Shown here piece by piece: positions 34,397 through 42,804 of a DNA stretch of 44,538 bases. The notes under the pieces are model-generated. The model was given only the letters and a program-made list of their open reading frames with translations. It was not told the DNA's origin and made no database searches. The stretch comes from an uncultured Bacteroidales bacterium (GTDB lineage: Bacteria; Bacteroidota; Bacteroidia; Bacteroidales; UBA932): assembly GCA_944325505.1 (NCBI GenBank), contig CALVAJ010000016.1, forward strand, positions 1-44,538, read 5' to 3'. The position numbers and the translations under genes are program-made. Position 1 is the stretch's first letter. The number at the start of each line of letters is the position of its first letter.

Positions 34397-34427
34397 CAAA
34401 AATATAAATTAGTCAGAGAAAAACCAA
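34397..34427 (-). promoter_or_regulatory. promoter of the S41 protease gene
   Basis: Minus-strand TTG (34427-34425), 20 bases, TATTTTTG (34404-34397). This matches the consensus. The leader is about 75 bases. Confidence 0.75.
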
Positions 34428-34471
34428 TATATCTGTTACATATTGTTAATATTTACTTAAAGGGGAAAATC

Positions 34472-34502
34472 TTGCAAATTTTCCCGCAGGAGTGTAACTT
34501 TG
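34472..34502 (+). promoter_or_regulatory. promoter of the ECF sigma gene
   Basis: TTG (34472-34474), 20 bases, TAACTTTG (34495-34502). This matches the vegetative consensus, with the -7 element ending only 10 bases before the ATG at 34513. Confidence 0.8.
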
Positions 34503-34512
34503 GGCCTCTGAT

Positions 34513-35082
34513 ATGTTGTTGGACAATCTATATTTCGAGAATCTGTACTACGAGTACAGCGACAGGTTATGCAACTATGCGGCGCATTATCTGTCGGACA
34601 GTGCCATGGCAAGCGATATTGTGCACGACGCATATGTCAGTCTGTGGGAAAAGTACAGAGGAAAGGAATCCGCCGAATGGCATCCCCTGCTGTTCACGAT
34701 GGTGAGGAACAGGTGCATTGACCGGCTCAGACATCTGGAGCTCTCCGGAGCAAGGGCCTTTGTCACTTCTCTTTCCGATGTATGCGACGACCGTCTCTAC
34801 CATTCCGATTTCCATTCCGACAGCATGGCCATTTGCGACGAGCTTTCATCCCAGATCGGCAGAGTGATGTCACGGCTTCCCGAAAAGTGCCGGGAAGTGT
34901 TCATGATGAGCAGGTTCCAGGGAATGAAAAACAGGGAGATCGCATCCATGCTCGGCATATCTGAAAAAGCTGTCGAAAAGCACATTTCCAAAGCTTTGAG
35001 GATTTTCAAGGAAGAGCTTCACAGGAGCGGTTATCTCGGACCCGACCTCCGTCTGTTTCTGCTTTTCATTTTCGGACTCTGA
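34513..35082 (+). CDS. ECF-type RNA polymerase sigma factor
   Basis: An extracytoplasmic-function sigma-70 factor (189 aa) of the Bacteroidota SusC/FecR-linked group, expected to activate its own Sus-like locus. Region 2 covers about residues 8-75, with YEYSDRLCNYAAHYL, SDIVHDAYVSLWEKY and FTMVRNRCIDRLR. Region 4 (about 115-170) has LPEKCREVFMMSRFQGMKN and the helix-turn-helix REIASMLGISEKAVEKHI. Transcription from the consensus promoter would leave almost no leader. The FecR gene follows after about 78 bases. Its C-terminus ends in a hydrophobic stretch (LRLFLLFIFG), typical of the family. Confidence 0.95.
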   Translation: MLLDNLYFENLYYEYSDRLCNYAAHYLSDSAMASDIVHDAYVSLWEKYRGKESAEWHPLLFTMVRNRCIDRLRHLELSGARAFVTSLSDVCDDRLYHSDFHSDSMAICDELSSQIGRVMSRLPEKCREVFMMSRFQGMKNREIASMLGISEKAVEKHISKALRIFKEELHRSGYLGPDLRLFLLFIFGL

Positions 35083-35102
35083 TTCCACGGCAGTTATTTT
35101 TT

Positions 35103-35120
35103 CCCCCTTTAAGGTAGGGG
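35103..35120 (+). promoter_or_regulatory. C-rich/G-rich element between sigma and anti-sigma genes
   Basis: A run of five C (35103-35107) and GGTAGGGG (35113-35120) are partly complementary. Similar TAGGGG-containing spacers recur before FecR genes in Bacteroidales as far as I recall. It could be a promoter or a processing element for the anti-sigma gene. No direct evidence settles this. Confidence 0.35.
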
Positions 35121-35160
35121 ATAATGCGTCTTGTCCGTTTTATGTGTATGTAACATTGAC

Positions 35161-36132
35161 ATGGATATGGACTCAGAAACCATTAAAGACAAGATTTTCC
35201 GGTATTTTAACGGAAAGTCGGACTATGCTACCGAAAAAGAGATATTCGAGTACATTTCATCCGGAGAGAAGGCTATGGACAGCTACAGGTCTCTGGAGAA
35301 GGAATGGAAGTCACATAACATACCGACAATCCTTCAGCGCCAGTCGTTCGACAGGATTACCGCGCGGATAAAGGCCAGGAAGAGAAACCGGATATTGAAG
35401 GTTTCTCTGTTTTCCGCAGCCGCCGCGCTTGCCCTCGCACTGGTTCTGACAGGTATCCGTACGGATTTTTCCTCAGGTCCGTCACAGGGAATTCTCACCA
35501 CGGTCAGCACGGGATACGGGGAAAAGACACGTCTCGTGCTGCCGGACAGCACTGAAGTATGGCTGCATGCGGCAACCACCATTTCCTATTCGGAAAACTT
35601 CAACAGGACCGACAGGGTGGTCGAGCTTTCCGGCGAGGCTTTCTTTGACGTAACGCATAACGGGGACCTCCCCTTTGTCGTCAGGCTCGGAGACAAATCC
35701 ATCACTGTAAAGGGAACACGTTTCGATGTCGCGGCTTATCCGTCTGAAAACGAGATAACTGCGGCGCTATTGGAAGGTTCCGTAATTTTCCGTTCTGAAA
35801 ATGCCATAGTAAACCTGCAGCCCGGGGAAGTGCTGACATACGACGTGTCGAATGCCAATATTTTCCGGAGCCGGGCGGATGTCGACAGTTATGCGGCATG
35901 GATCAACGGCAAGCTGGACTATCCGGAGGTGACCCTGGACAGACTTCTGTCCCGGCTTTCCTCGATTTATGGCGTCGATTTCATCTATTCTCCGGTAAAA
36001 TACGCGGACAAGAAGCTGAGGATTATCCTGAACGGGGATGAGGAGCTGTCCGACCTGCTGGACGCCATCTCTTTCATAGCCCCTCTCGAATACAGGATCA
36101 GCGGGACGCAGATATATGTCAAGGAACTGTAA
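35161..36132 (+). CDS. FecR-family anti-sigma factor
   Basis: An inner-membrane anti-sigma factor that holds the ECF sigma until signalled by the SusC N-terminal domain. The cytoplasmic N-terminal part (about 1-75) is followed by one membrane helix (about 80-100, VSLFSAAAALALALVLTGI). A periplasmic FecR domain (about 115-225) includes GYGEKTRLVLPDSTEVWLHA and VELSGEAFFDV, and the C-terminal DUF4974-like domain (about 250-323) includes LDYPEVTLDRLLSRLSSIYG. The start is the ATG at 35161; an upstream TTG in frame at 35131 and an ATG at 35167 are alternatives. SusC begins 53 bases after its stop. Confidence 0.93.
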   Translation: MDMDSETIKDKIFRYFNGKSDYATEKEIFEYISSGEKAMDSYRSLEKEWKSHNIPTILQRQSFDRITARIKARKRNRILKVSLFSAAAALALALVLTGIRTDFSSGPSQGILTTVSTGYGEKTRLVLPDSTEVWLHAATTISYSENFNRTDRVVELSGEAFFDVTHNGDLPFVVRLGDKSITVKGTRFDVAAYPSENEITAALLEGSVIFRSENAIVNLQPGEVLTYDVSNANIFRSRADVDSYAAWINGKLDYPEVTLDRLLSRLSSIYGVDFIYSPVKYADKKLRIILNGDEELSDLLDAISFIAPLEYRISGTQIYVKEL

Positions 36133-36185
36133 ATGCTTGCAGTTCCGTATATTATAAACTCTATTATTTTTATCTAACTGGCAAA

Positions 36186-39100
36186 ATGAAGAACAGAAGC
36201 TTGTTTAAATGCCTGTTCACCGTATTGACTTGTTTGGCATCCTCGCTGGCTTTGCCGGCACAGGATGTGACCAAGGAGTTCACGAACACGGCACTCTCGG
36301 ATGTAATCAAGGAACTTGAGCATCTGACAGATTATTCTTTCATTTATGAAAGCGAGGATCTACGCGCTGCACCTAAGGTGACGGCGGATTTCAGTAAGGC
36401 TTCTATCGTTGAAGTCCTTTCGGAAATAATCAGACCGCCTTTGAAGTATGACATCAAAGGCAACATCGTCGCTATCACCAAGGATTCCGGCCCGTCGGAC
36501 GATTCCGTTGCCGGGACAGAAACGGTAGTGGCCGGTGTAGTCAGGGATGCAGTCACGGGTGAACCCGTCATCGGTGCTGCAGTATGGGTGAAGGATACGC
36601 CTATCGGAGTCGTCACCGACGTGGACGGAAAGTACGAGATGTCATTCGAAGGCAACTACGGCTACATCAGCGTTTCATATCTGGGATACCTGGACCAGGA
36701 AATCGCTGTCTCCAAAGGAGTACAGGTGATAGACATCAGGCTTGAACCGAATGAGAACGAACTGGATGAAGCCATCGCGGTCGGATACGGACGCCAGACC
36801 AGGGCCAGCATCGTGGGGGCCATCGCTTCGGTCAACCCGACGGAAATGAAAGTCCCGGTGTCCAAGATATCCAACTCTTTGGCCGGCAGGCTTTCCGGTG
36901 TCATCTCGGTCCAGCGCAGCGGTGAGCCCGGACAGGGTTCTACATTCTGGATCAGGGGTATAAGTACGTTCGGAGCCAATTCCAACCCTCTTGTCCTTGT
37001 GGACGGGGTCGAGCGTGACCTTGACCTGGTGGACGTCGAGGATATCAAGGAGTTTTCCGTACTGAAAGACGCGGCTGCCACTGCCGTGTACGGTGTCAGG
37101 GGAGCCAACGGCGTAATCCTCATCACCACCCGCAGCGGCGAGGCCGGCAAACCGAAGGTTACTGTCAAGGTGGAAAGCGGAATAGTCAGTCCTACCAAAG
37201 TCCCTGAAATGGCAGACGCCGTCCAGTTCTGCCGGATGTACAATGATGCCGCCGGCTATGAATACTACTCTCCGGAGTATATCGGCAAGGTCATCGACCA
37301 GTCTGACCCGGACCTTTATCCAAATGTGGACTGGGTAAATACCATTTTCAAGAACATCAGCAACAATACGCGTGCTAACGTAAACGTAAGCGGAGGCAAC
37401 AGCACCGTGAAATATTATGTTTCCGGAGGTTTCTACAATGAGAACGGACTGTTTAAAAACGACCCGATGCTCAACTACAACACCGGTACATATTACCGCA
37501 AATTCAACTTCAGGGCGAATGTGGACGTCAAGATTACCCGATACACTACCTTGAATGTCAATCTGGCTACCACTTTCGAACAGAAGAACCAGGGCGGCAC
37601 CAACTCGGGAACCATCTGGGGCTATGCGCTGAAAACCCCGTCCAACATGTTCCCTCCGGTCTATTCTAACGGAAAGTATCCCGGTCCGGGAGCGCAGCAG
37701 GGATATAACCCGTATGCGCTCCTTACCCAGACCGGTTACAGACAGAATTTCTATAACAACGCACAGTCCCTTGCCAGCCTTACTCATGATTTCTCATGGC
37801 TGACCCCAGGGCTTACCGCTACGGTAAAGGCATCTTTCGATGCGCAGAATACGGCATACCAGAACAGGACCAAGACAGCCGAGCAATGGGGGAACGCCTA
37901 CCGCGACGAGCAGGGTGTACTTCAGATGTCGCAGCTCGTGCAGGGCTCCCAGACTCTGGATTTTTCTTATGGCAACGGAGGATGGCGCTCTCTCTACCTC
38001 GAGGCAAGTGCAAACTATCTCAGATCTTTCGGAAAGCATAACGTTTCAGGACTTCTGCTGTACCAGCAGTCCCAGAAAAACTATATCGGCAACAGCGCCA
38101 CCGATTCGCAGGCAGCCCTGCCATACCGTCATCAAGGACTTGCTTTCCGTGCCACGTACAACTACGCAAGCCGTTACTTCATCGAGTTCAATGCCGGCTA
38201 TAACGGTTCGGAGAATTTCTCTCCGGGACACCGTTTCGGATTCTTCCCTTCAGTAGCGGCAGGCTGGATGCTCTCGAATGAAAAATTCTGGCAGCCGGTT
38301 TCCGGTGTTATCGATGAATTCAAGATCAAAGGCTCTTACGGACTGGTCGGCAATGACCAGATCGGCGGTAACCGCAGGTTCATCTATCTCGAGACGATAA
38401 ACGACGGGAACAGCTACATGTTCGGTGAATCCGTGCACAACGAGAATTCATTGATAATGGGTGAATGGCCGAATGACCAGGTCGGCTGGGAGAAGGCCCG
38501 CAAGCTCGATGTCGGAGTAGAACTTTCCCTGTTCGACAAACTCAAGCTTCAGGTTGACTATTTCCATGAGTACCGTTCCGGAATTTTCCTTGAAAGAAAC
38601 TCAATCCCCGCTTATGTCGGCATTTCGTCCGATCCGTATGTAAATATGGGAAAGATGCGCAATCAGGGCTGGGATGCCTCCTTCCAGTATGACCATACTA
38701 TCGGAGAGGTGACACTCTCGGCCATGGGTAATTTCACCTTTGCCAGGAATGTCATTCTGGAGCAGGACGAACCTGCATGGACCGAACCGTACATGAACAG
38801 GACCGGACAGGCCAGATACCAGCAGTTCGGCTATGTCTCCGACGGACTTTTCCAGAGCCAGGAGGACATAGACTCTTCTCCGGACCAGTCATTCTTCGGG
38901 GATATCTACCCCGGAGACATCAAGTATAAGGACCTTAACATGGACGGGAAGATTGACGAACTCGACCAGAAAGCCATCGGCTATACCGATATTCCTGAAA
39001 TAGTGTACGGCTTCGGACTTTCCGTACTGTGGAAAGGATTCGACGTTTCGGTGTTTTTCCAGGGCATCAGCCATGTGAACTTCTCTATAAATTCCACGAT

Positions 39101-39476
39101 GGTGCGCGCCTTTACCGCATCGAGACCTGCCGACAGCAATGTCTTCAGCGATATATACGGCAATTACTGGACTCCGGAAAACCCCGATGCCAAGTATCCG
39201 CGACTTTCTACGCATGAAATACAGAACAACAGCGTCAACTCGGATTTCTGGATGGTGGACGGAAGCTATCTCAGGCTCAAGAATGCAGAGATAGGCTATA
39301 CTCTGCCTAAGAAGGTCACTCAGAAAATGAAAATCTCGAACATGAGGTTTTATCTTTCCGGGACCAATCTCCTGACATTCAGTCCGTTCAAACTGTGGGA
39401 CCCGGATCTTCAGACCGGTCCGGACAACTATCCTAATAATATGGTTGTCAATCTCGGAGTCCAATTGTCGTTCTGA
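36186..39476 (+). CDS. SusC-like TonB-dependent receptor with STN signalling domain
   Basis: The outer-membrane importer of the locus. A signal peptide (about 1-26) is followed by a secretin/TonB short N-terminal (STN) domain (about 28-100), which in FecA-type systems contacts the anti-sigma factor. A carboxypeptidase-regulatory-like domain (about 114-190) precedes the plug, with the SusC hallmark LVDGVERDLDLVDVEDIKEF and SVLKDAAATAVYGVRGANGV (about 270-310). The barrel runs to the terminal VVNLGVQLSF. The length of 1096 aa is typical. The STN domain and the upstream sigma and FecR genes define it as a trans-envelope-signalling SusC. It is followed by susD after 35 bases. Confidence 0.96.
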   Translation: MKNRSLFKCLFTVLTCLASSLALPAQDVTKEFTNTALSDVIKELEHLTDYSFIYESEDLRAAPKVTADFSKASIVEVLSEIIRPPLKYDIKGNIVAITKDSGPSDDSVAGTETVVAGVVRDAVTGEPVIGAAVWVKDTPIGVVTDVDGKYEMSFEGNYGYISVSYLGYLDQEIAVSKGVQVIDIRLEPNENELDEAIAVGYGRQTRASIVGAIASVNPTEMKVPVSKISNSLAGRLSGVISVQRSGEPGQGSTFWIRGISTFGANSNPLVLVDGVERDLDLVDVEDIKEFSVLKDAAATAVYGVRGANGVILITTRSGEAGKPKVTVKVESGIVSPTKVPEMADAVQFCRMYNDAAGYEYYSPEYIGKVIDQSDPDLYPNVDWVNTIFKNISNNTRANVNVSGGNSTVKYYVSGGFYNENGLFKNDPMLNYNTGTYYRKFNFRANVDVKITRYTTLNVNLATTFEQKNQGGTNSGTIWGYALKTPSNMFPPVYSNGKYPGPGAQQGYNPYALLTQTGYRQNFYNNAQSLASLTHDFSWLTPGLTATVKASFDAQNTAYQNRTKTAEQWGNAYRDEQGVLQMSQLVQGSQTLDFSYGNGGWRSLYLEASANYLRSFGKHNVSGLLLYQQSQKNYIGNSATDSQAALPYRHQGLAFRATYNYASRYFIEFNAGYNGSENFSPGHRFGFFPSVAAGWMLSNEKFWQPVSGVIDEFKIKGSYGLVGNDQIGGNRRFIYLETINDGNSYMFGESVHNENSLIMGEWPNDQVGWEKARKLDVGVELSLFDKLKLQVDYFHEYRSGIFLERNSIPAYVGISSDPYVNMGKMRNQGWDASFQYDHTIGEVTLSAMGNFTFARNVILEQDEPAWTEPYMNRTGQARYQQFGYVSDGLFQSQEDIDSSPDQSFFGDIYPGDIKYKDLNMDGKIDELDQKAIGYTDIPEIVYGFGLSVLWKGFDVSVFFQGISHVNFSINSTMVRAFTASRPADSNVFSDIYGNYWTPENPDAKYPRLSTHEIQNNSVNSDFWMVDGSYLRLKNAEIGYTLPKKVTQKMKISNMRFYLSGTNLLTFSPFKLWDPDLQTGPDNYPNNMVVNLGVQLSF

Positions 39477-39511
39477 TAATACCTTATAATAAAGAATAAA
39501 GATAGCATACA

Positions 39512-41437
39512 ATGAAAAGAATAAGCAGAATACCGGCATTGCTGATATTGTCCCTTTCCGTTGCAGCCTGTGACAGTTTCCTTGACAGGCAGCCGGATGA
39601 CCAGCTTACTTCCAAAAATGTCTTTGACAGGGAGGAATCCACATGGGAGTATCTCGTCAATGTATATTCCTTTGTCCTCCGCTATGCCGAAGACGGAGGA
39701 TATGACAAGAACTCGTTTTCCATAGCCGCCTCAGACGAAACGTCCTGCGCATACAGCGGAAACAGGTCTTTCGCCCTGTGGACGCATAATCAGCTGACGC
39801 CTCTTACGACACATGCCGGCTATCGTACCGGTACATATTCCGATCAGTACAAGGGCATAAGGGAAGCAACGTTCTTCATGCAAAACGTAGGCTCGTGCCC
39901 GGAACTGACTCCTGCTGAAAAGAAGATCTGGAGCGCCGAGGCACGTTTCCTGAGGGCATACTACTATACCGAACTTTTGAAATGGTACGGTCCTGTCATA
40001 TTCAACGGCGACGAGGTTGTCGATTTCAATGATCCGGATCTCGACAAGACGGACAGGGCTCCTTGGGAGACCATCGTAAACTGGGTCGCCAATGAGTACG
40101 ACCTTGCCGCCGCTGACCTTCCTGACAGCTGGGGGGGGCATGACTTAGGGCGCGCTACCAAAGGGGCTGCCCTGGCCATGAAGGCCCGTCTGCTGCTTTA
40201 CAGTGCCAGCCCTCTGTTCAACGGGCAGAACGGGACAGGAATGTATGACGGCATCGTAAACAGGTTCGGGGAAAAACTCTTCAACACTGAATATGACAAG
40301 GAACGCTGGAAAAAAGCCGCCGATGCCGCCAAGGCTGTCATAGACCTCGACCTGTATTCCCTGGTCAATGACCCTGACCTCAGCCCTATCGAGAACATAC
40401 ATCAGGCTTTCATCAGCATGAATTCCCCTGAGAATATATTTGTCCGTCAGGAGCAGGGCCGCGCATGGAGGGTAGGATGTACTCCTGCAGGTATCGGAGG
40501 CACTTCCTATGGCGGAGTCGCAGCAACGCAGAAACTGGTCGACGCATTCGCCATGGCCAACGGACGTTATCCTGTCACCAACATGGAAGAGCCTGCATAC
40601 AACAACGGTCTGGGAGAAATAGAAATCGATCCCGAATCAGGATATACCGAGACCGGATACAGCCAGCTGGTACATCCGTTCTTCGAACATTTCCCGACCG
40701 CACCGCAGACAACACCTCTCAATACCATGAACATGTATGTCGGACGCGAGCCGCGCTTCTATGCCAACATCTTCTGGAGCGGACAGACATGGGTGAGCGG
40801 ACCTGTCATAAAAACGAATATACAGTTCTATCAGGGAGGTGCAAACGGCCCGAGAACCTCCAACAATTACCCTCCGACAGGGTATATCTGCCTTAAATTC
40901 ATAGATCCGACACTCAATACTACAACCAGCAATGACTCTGGCGTATACGGTTACATGTCATGGCCTATGATCAGGTATGCCGACATCCTGCTGATGTATG
41001 CAGAGGCGCTCATCGAGTACGACTGCGTCGTTTATCAGGATGAAATCCTCAATGCATGGAATCAGGTGCGCAGCAGGGCCGGAGTCCGCAATATCGAGGA
41101 AGTATATCCCGAGATAATAGGCAGCCACGACCTTATGCAGAAATATATCCGCAGGGAAAGGCTTGTCGAGCTATGCTTCGAAGGACACAGATATTTCGAT
41201 ACGAGAAGATGGATGATAGCGGAGCAGGAGGACAATGGAGAAGTGGTCGGATGCAACATTGAAGCTACGAACCATAATATGAACGGTGATTACTGGACCA
41301 GGACTTCCGTGTTCGACTGCTACGGCGAAGGCGGATTCATGACAAGACGCACATTCACCAAAAGGAACTACCTTCTGCCTATCAATCAGGAGGAACTGAA
41401 CCGAGTGCCGGGTATGACACAGAACCTTGGCTGGTAA
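39512..41437 (+). CDS. SusD/RagB-family nutrient-binding lipoprotein
   Basis: The surface lipoprotein that sits as a lid over SusC and binds the nutrient. The lipobox is SVAAC with Cys20. TPR-type helices typical of SusD include AEARFLRAYYYTELLKWYG (about 130-150), KGAALAMKARLLLYSASPLF (about 215), and the C-terminal IRYADILLMYAEALIEYD with RRERLVELCFEGHRYFDTRRW. The length of 641 aa is at the long end of the family, which leaves room for an extended binding face. The ligand cannot be read from sequence. Confidence 0.96.
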   Translation: MKRISRIPALLILSLSVAACDSFLDRQPDDQLTSKNVFDREESTWEYLVNVYSFVLRYAEDGGYDKNSFSIAASDETSCAYSGNRSFALWTHNQLTPLTTHAGYRTGTYSDQYKGIREATFFMQNVGSCPELTPAEKKIWSAEARFLRAYYYTELLKWYGPVIFNGDEVVDFNDPDLDKTDRAPWETIVNWVANEYDLAAADLPDSWGGHDLGRATKGAALAMKARLLLYSASPLFNGQNGTGMYDGIVNRFGEKLFNTEYDKERWKKAADAAKAVIDLDLYSLVNDPDLSPIENIHQAFISMNSPENIFVRQEQGRAWRVGCTPAGIGGTSYGGVAATQKLVDAFAMANGRYPVTNMEEPAYNNGLGEIEIDPESGYTETGYSQLVHPFFEHFPTAPQTTPLNTMNMYVGREPRFYANIFWSGQTWVSGPVIKTNIQFYQGGANGPRTSNNYPPTGYICLKFIDPTLNTTTSNDSGVYGYMSWPMIRYADILLMYAEALIEYDCVVYQDEILNAWNQVRSRAGVRNIEEVYPEIIGSHDLMQKYIRRERLVELCFEGHRYFDTRRWMIAEQEDNGEVVGCNIEATNHNMNGDYWTRTSVFDCYGEGGFMTRRTFTKRNYLLPINQEELNRVPGMTQNLGW

Positions 41438-41460
41438 AACATGAATAAAATATCAGGAAT

Positions 41461-42792
41461 ATGAGAAAATATATGGTTTGGATGGCCGCAGCCCTGGCTG
41501 CAGTGTCCTGCGAGCCGTCCCATCTGAATGACAATATGTACAGCCCCGTTGTCTATATCGTCAACAGCGGGCTGACGCAAGAGGTGATCTATTCCGTTGA
41601 AGGTACGCATACCTTTACGGTCCATGCGTATTGCGGCGGAATCGAGAGCATTGATCCGGAGGTCGTTGCCGAGATAAACAGATCGGCACTTGATACCTAT
41701 AATATAAATACGGGAGAGAACCTCGAGGTCCTTCCGGAGTCATGCTATACTCTGGAATCCTCTCCCAAGAAAATGAGCGATAACAGAGTGTCGTTCGATA
41801 TAGTATTCGACTGCGGGAAGCTTGAGGAACTTTCGCAGAGCGAAGACTGGACCGACATTACGGGCTATGCCGTGCCGGTGGTGCTGCGCAGCCTTACCGA
41901 GGGAGTGGGCGTGTCGGAGGACTCCGGCCTGTCGGCAGCCATTATCGTCCCTGACTTGAGAAAGATGGGATTTACATTCGAACAGGCCGGGGTCAACAGC
42001 GGAGACCTGACGGATTTTACCGACAAAGACGGTTTCCTGACGTATGAATACAGACTGTTTACTCCGGTGGACAATCATTGGGACAACCCTGTAAGTTTCA
42101 CTTTCCCTGCCGAGTCTCCGGATGCCGACTACGGTCCTCTGCCGGATGGGTCCTATACCGTAACAAAGTCAGCGGAACAGTTCTCCGACGGAGTCTCCGA
42201 GATCATCTATACCGTAAAGATAGACAAGGAAGCGGCCTCGGCCTTCAATTATTCGCTTGTTGCGAAAGTCGAATCGGAAGGCGGGTTCGAACTGCTCGGC
42301 GAAGGGACATCGGTCCTCAATTTTACAAACAGGTACACTTACGACCAGTCCAGGATTACCGCTGCTGCCGATACTTATGTTACGGGGAAAGGTGCGGATA
42401 TGACTCTGGACGGAAATCCCGGTACGTTGTGGGAAAGTGCCTATAATACCAGTGCCTCCCATATCGGACTCCGTCTTATGCCATATACTATTGTATATAC
42501 GCTATCAGAGCCGGTTGTGCTATACGATATCAAGATCGACAGAAGGTCCGACCAGAATCTGAAATATACATCCGACCTTAAAGCCGGATATTATGAAGTA
42601 TCAACGGATGGAGAAACCTATACAAAGGTTGTCGATTTCGATTACGGGACTTCCAAAGATGTTACATTTATTCATTCCCTTGATACTCCGGCAGAGGTGA
42701 AATATGTCAAGTTTGTCGCTACGGAGTCAAACCGCAAATCCGGCAACTACCCGCTTGCGTCTATAGCTGAAATGAATTTCTATTACAGGTAA
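41461..42792 (+). CDS. DUF1735 (BT_3987-type) plus discoidin-domain surface lipoprotein
   Basis: A surface lipoprotein (443 aa), lipobox Cys17 (AAVSC). The N-terminal domain (about 25-150), with NMYSPVVYIVNSGLTQEV and LEVLPESCYTLES, matches the BT_3987-like DUF1735 domain, found in glycan-binding proteins and at the N-terminus of some GH18 enzymes. A second beta domain (about 160-295) follows, with DGSYTVTKSAEQFSDGVSE. The C-terminal 140 residues form a discoidin (F5/8 C)-like domain: MTLDGNPGTLWES, ASHIGLRLMPYTIVYTLSE and YEVSTDGETYTKV. It probably helps bind glycans or glycoproteins at the cell surface. No catalytic residues or hydrolase domain are seen. Confidence 0.88.
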   Translation: MRKYMVWMAAALAAVSCEPSHLNDNMYSPVVYIVNSGLTQEVIYSVEGTHTFTVHAYCGGIESIDPEVVAEINRSALDTYNINTGENLEVLPESCYTLESSPKKMSDNRVSFDIVFDCGKLEELSQSEDWTDITGYAVPVVLRSLTEGVGVSEDSGLSAAIIVPDLRKMGFTFEQAGVNSGDLTDFTDKDGFLTYEYRLFTPVDNHWDNPVSFTFPAESPDADYGPLPDGSYTVTKSAEQFSDGVSEIIYTVKIDKEAASAFNYSLVAKVESEGGFELLGEGTSVLNFTNRYTYDQSRITAAADTYVTGKGADMTLDGNPGTLWESAYNTSASHIGLRLMPYTIVYTLSEPVVLYDIKIDRRSDQNLKYTSDLKAGYYEVSTDGETYTKVVDFDYGTSKDVTFIHSLDTPAEVKYVKFVATESNRKSGNYPLASIAEMNFYYR

Positions 42793-42804
42793 AATTTTTA
42801 TAGA

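Noticed and set aside
36675-37787. 370-codon open frame on the minus strand
   Set aside because: Antisense of the SusC gene, which has clear domains across the whole stretch; no recognisable motif in the reverse frame.
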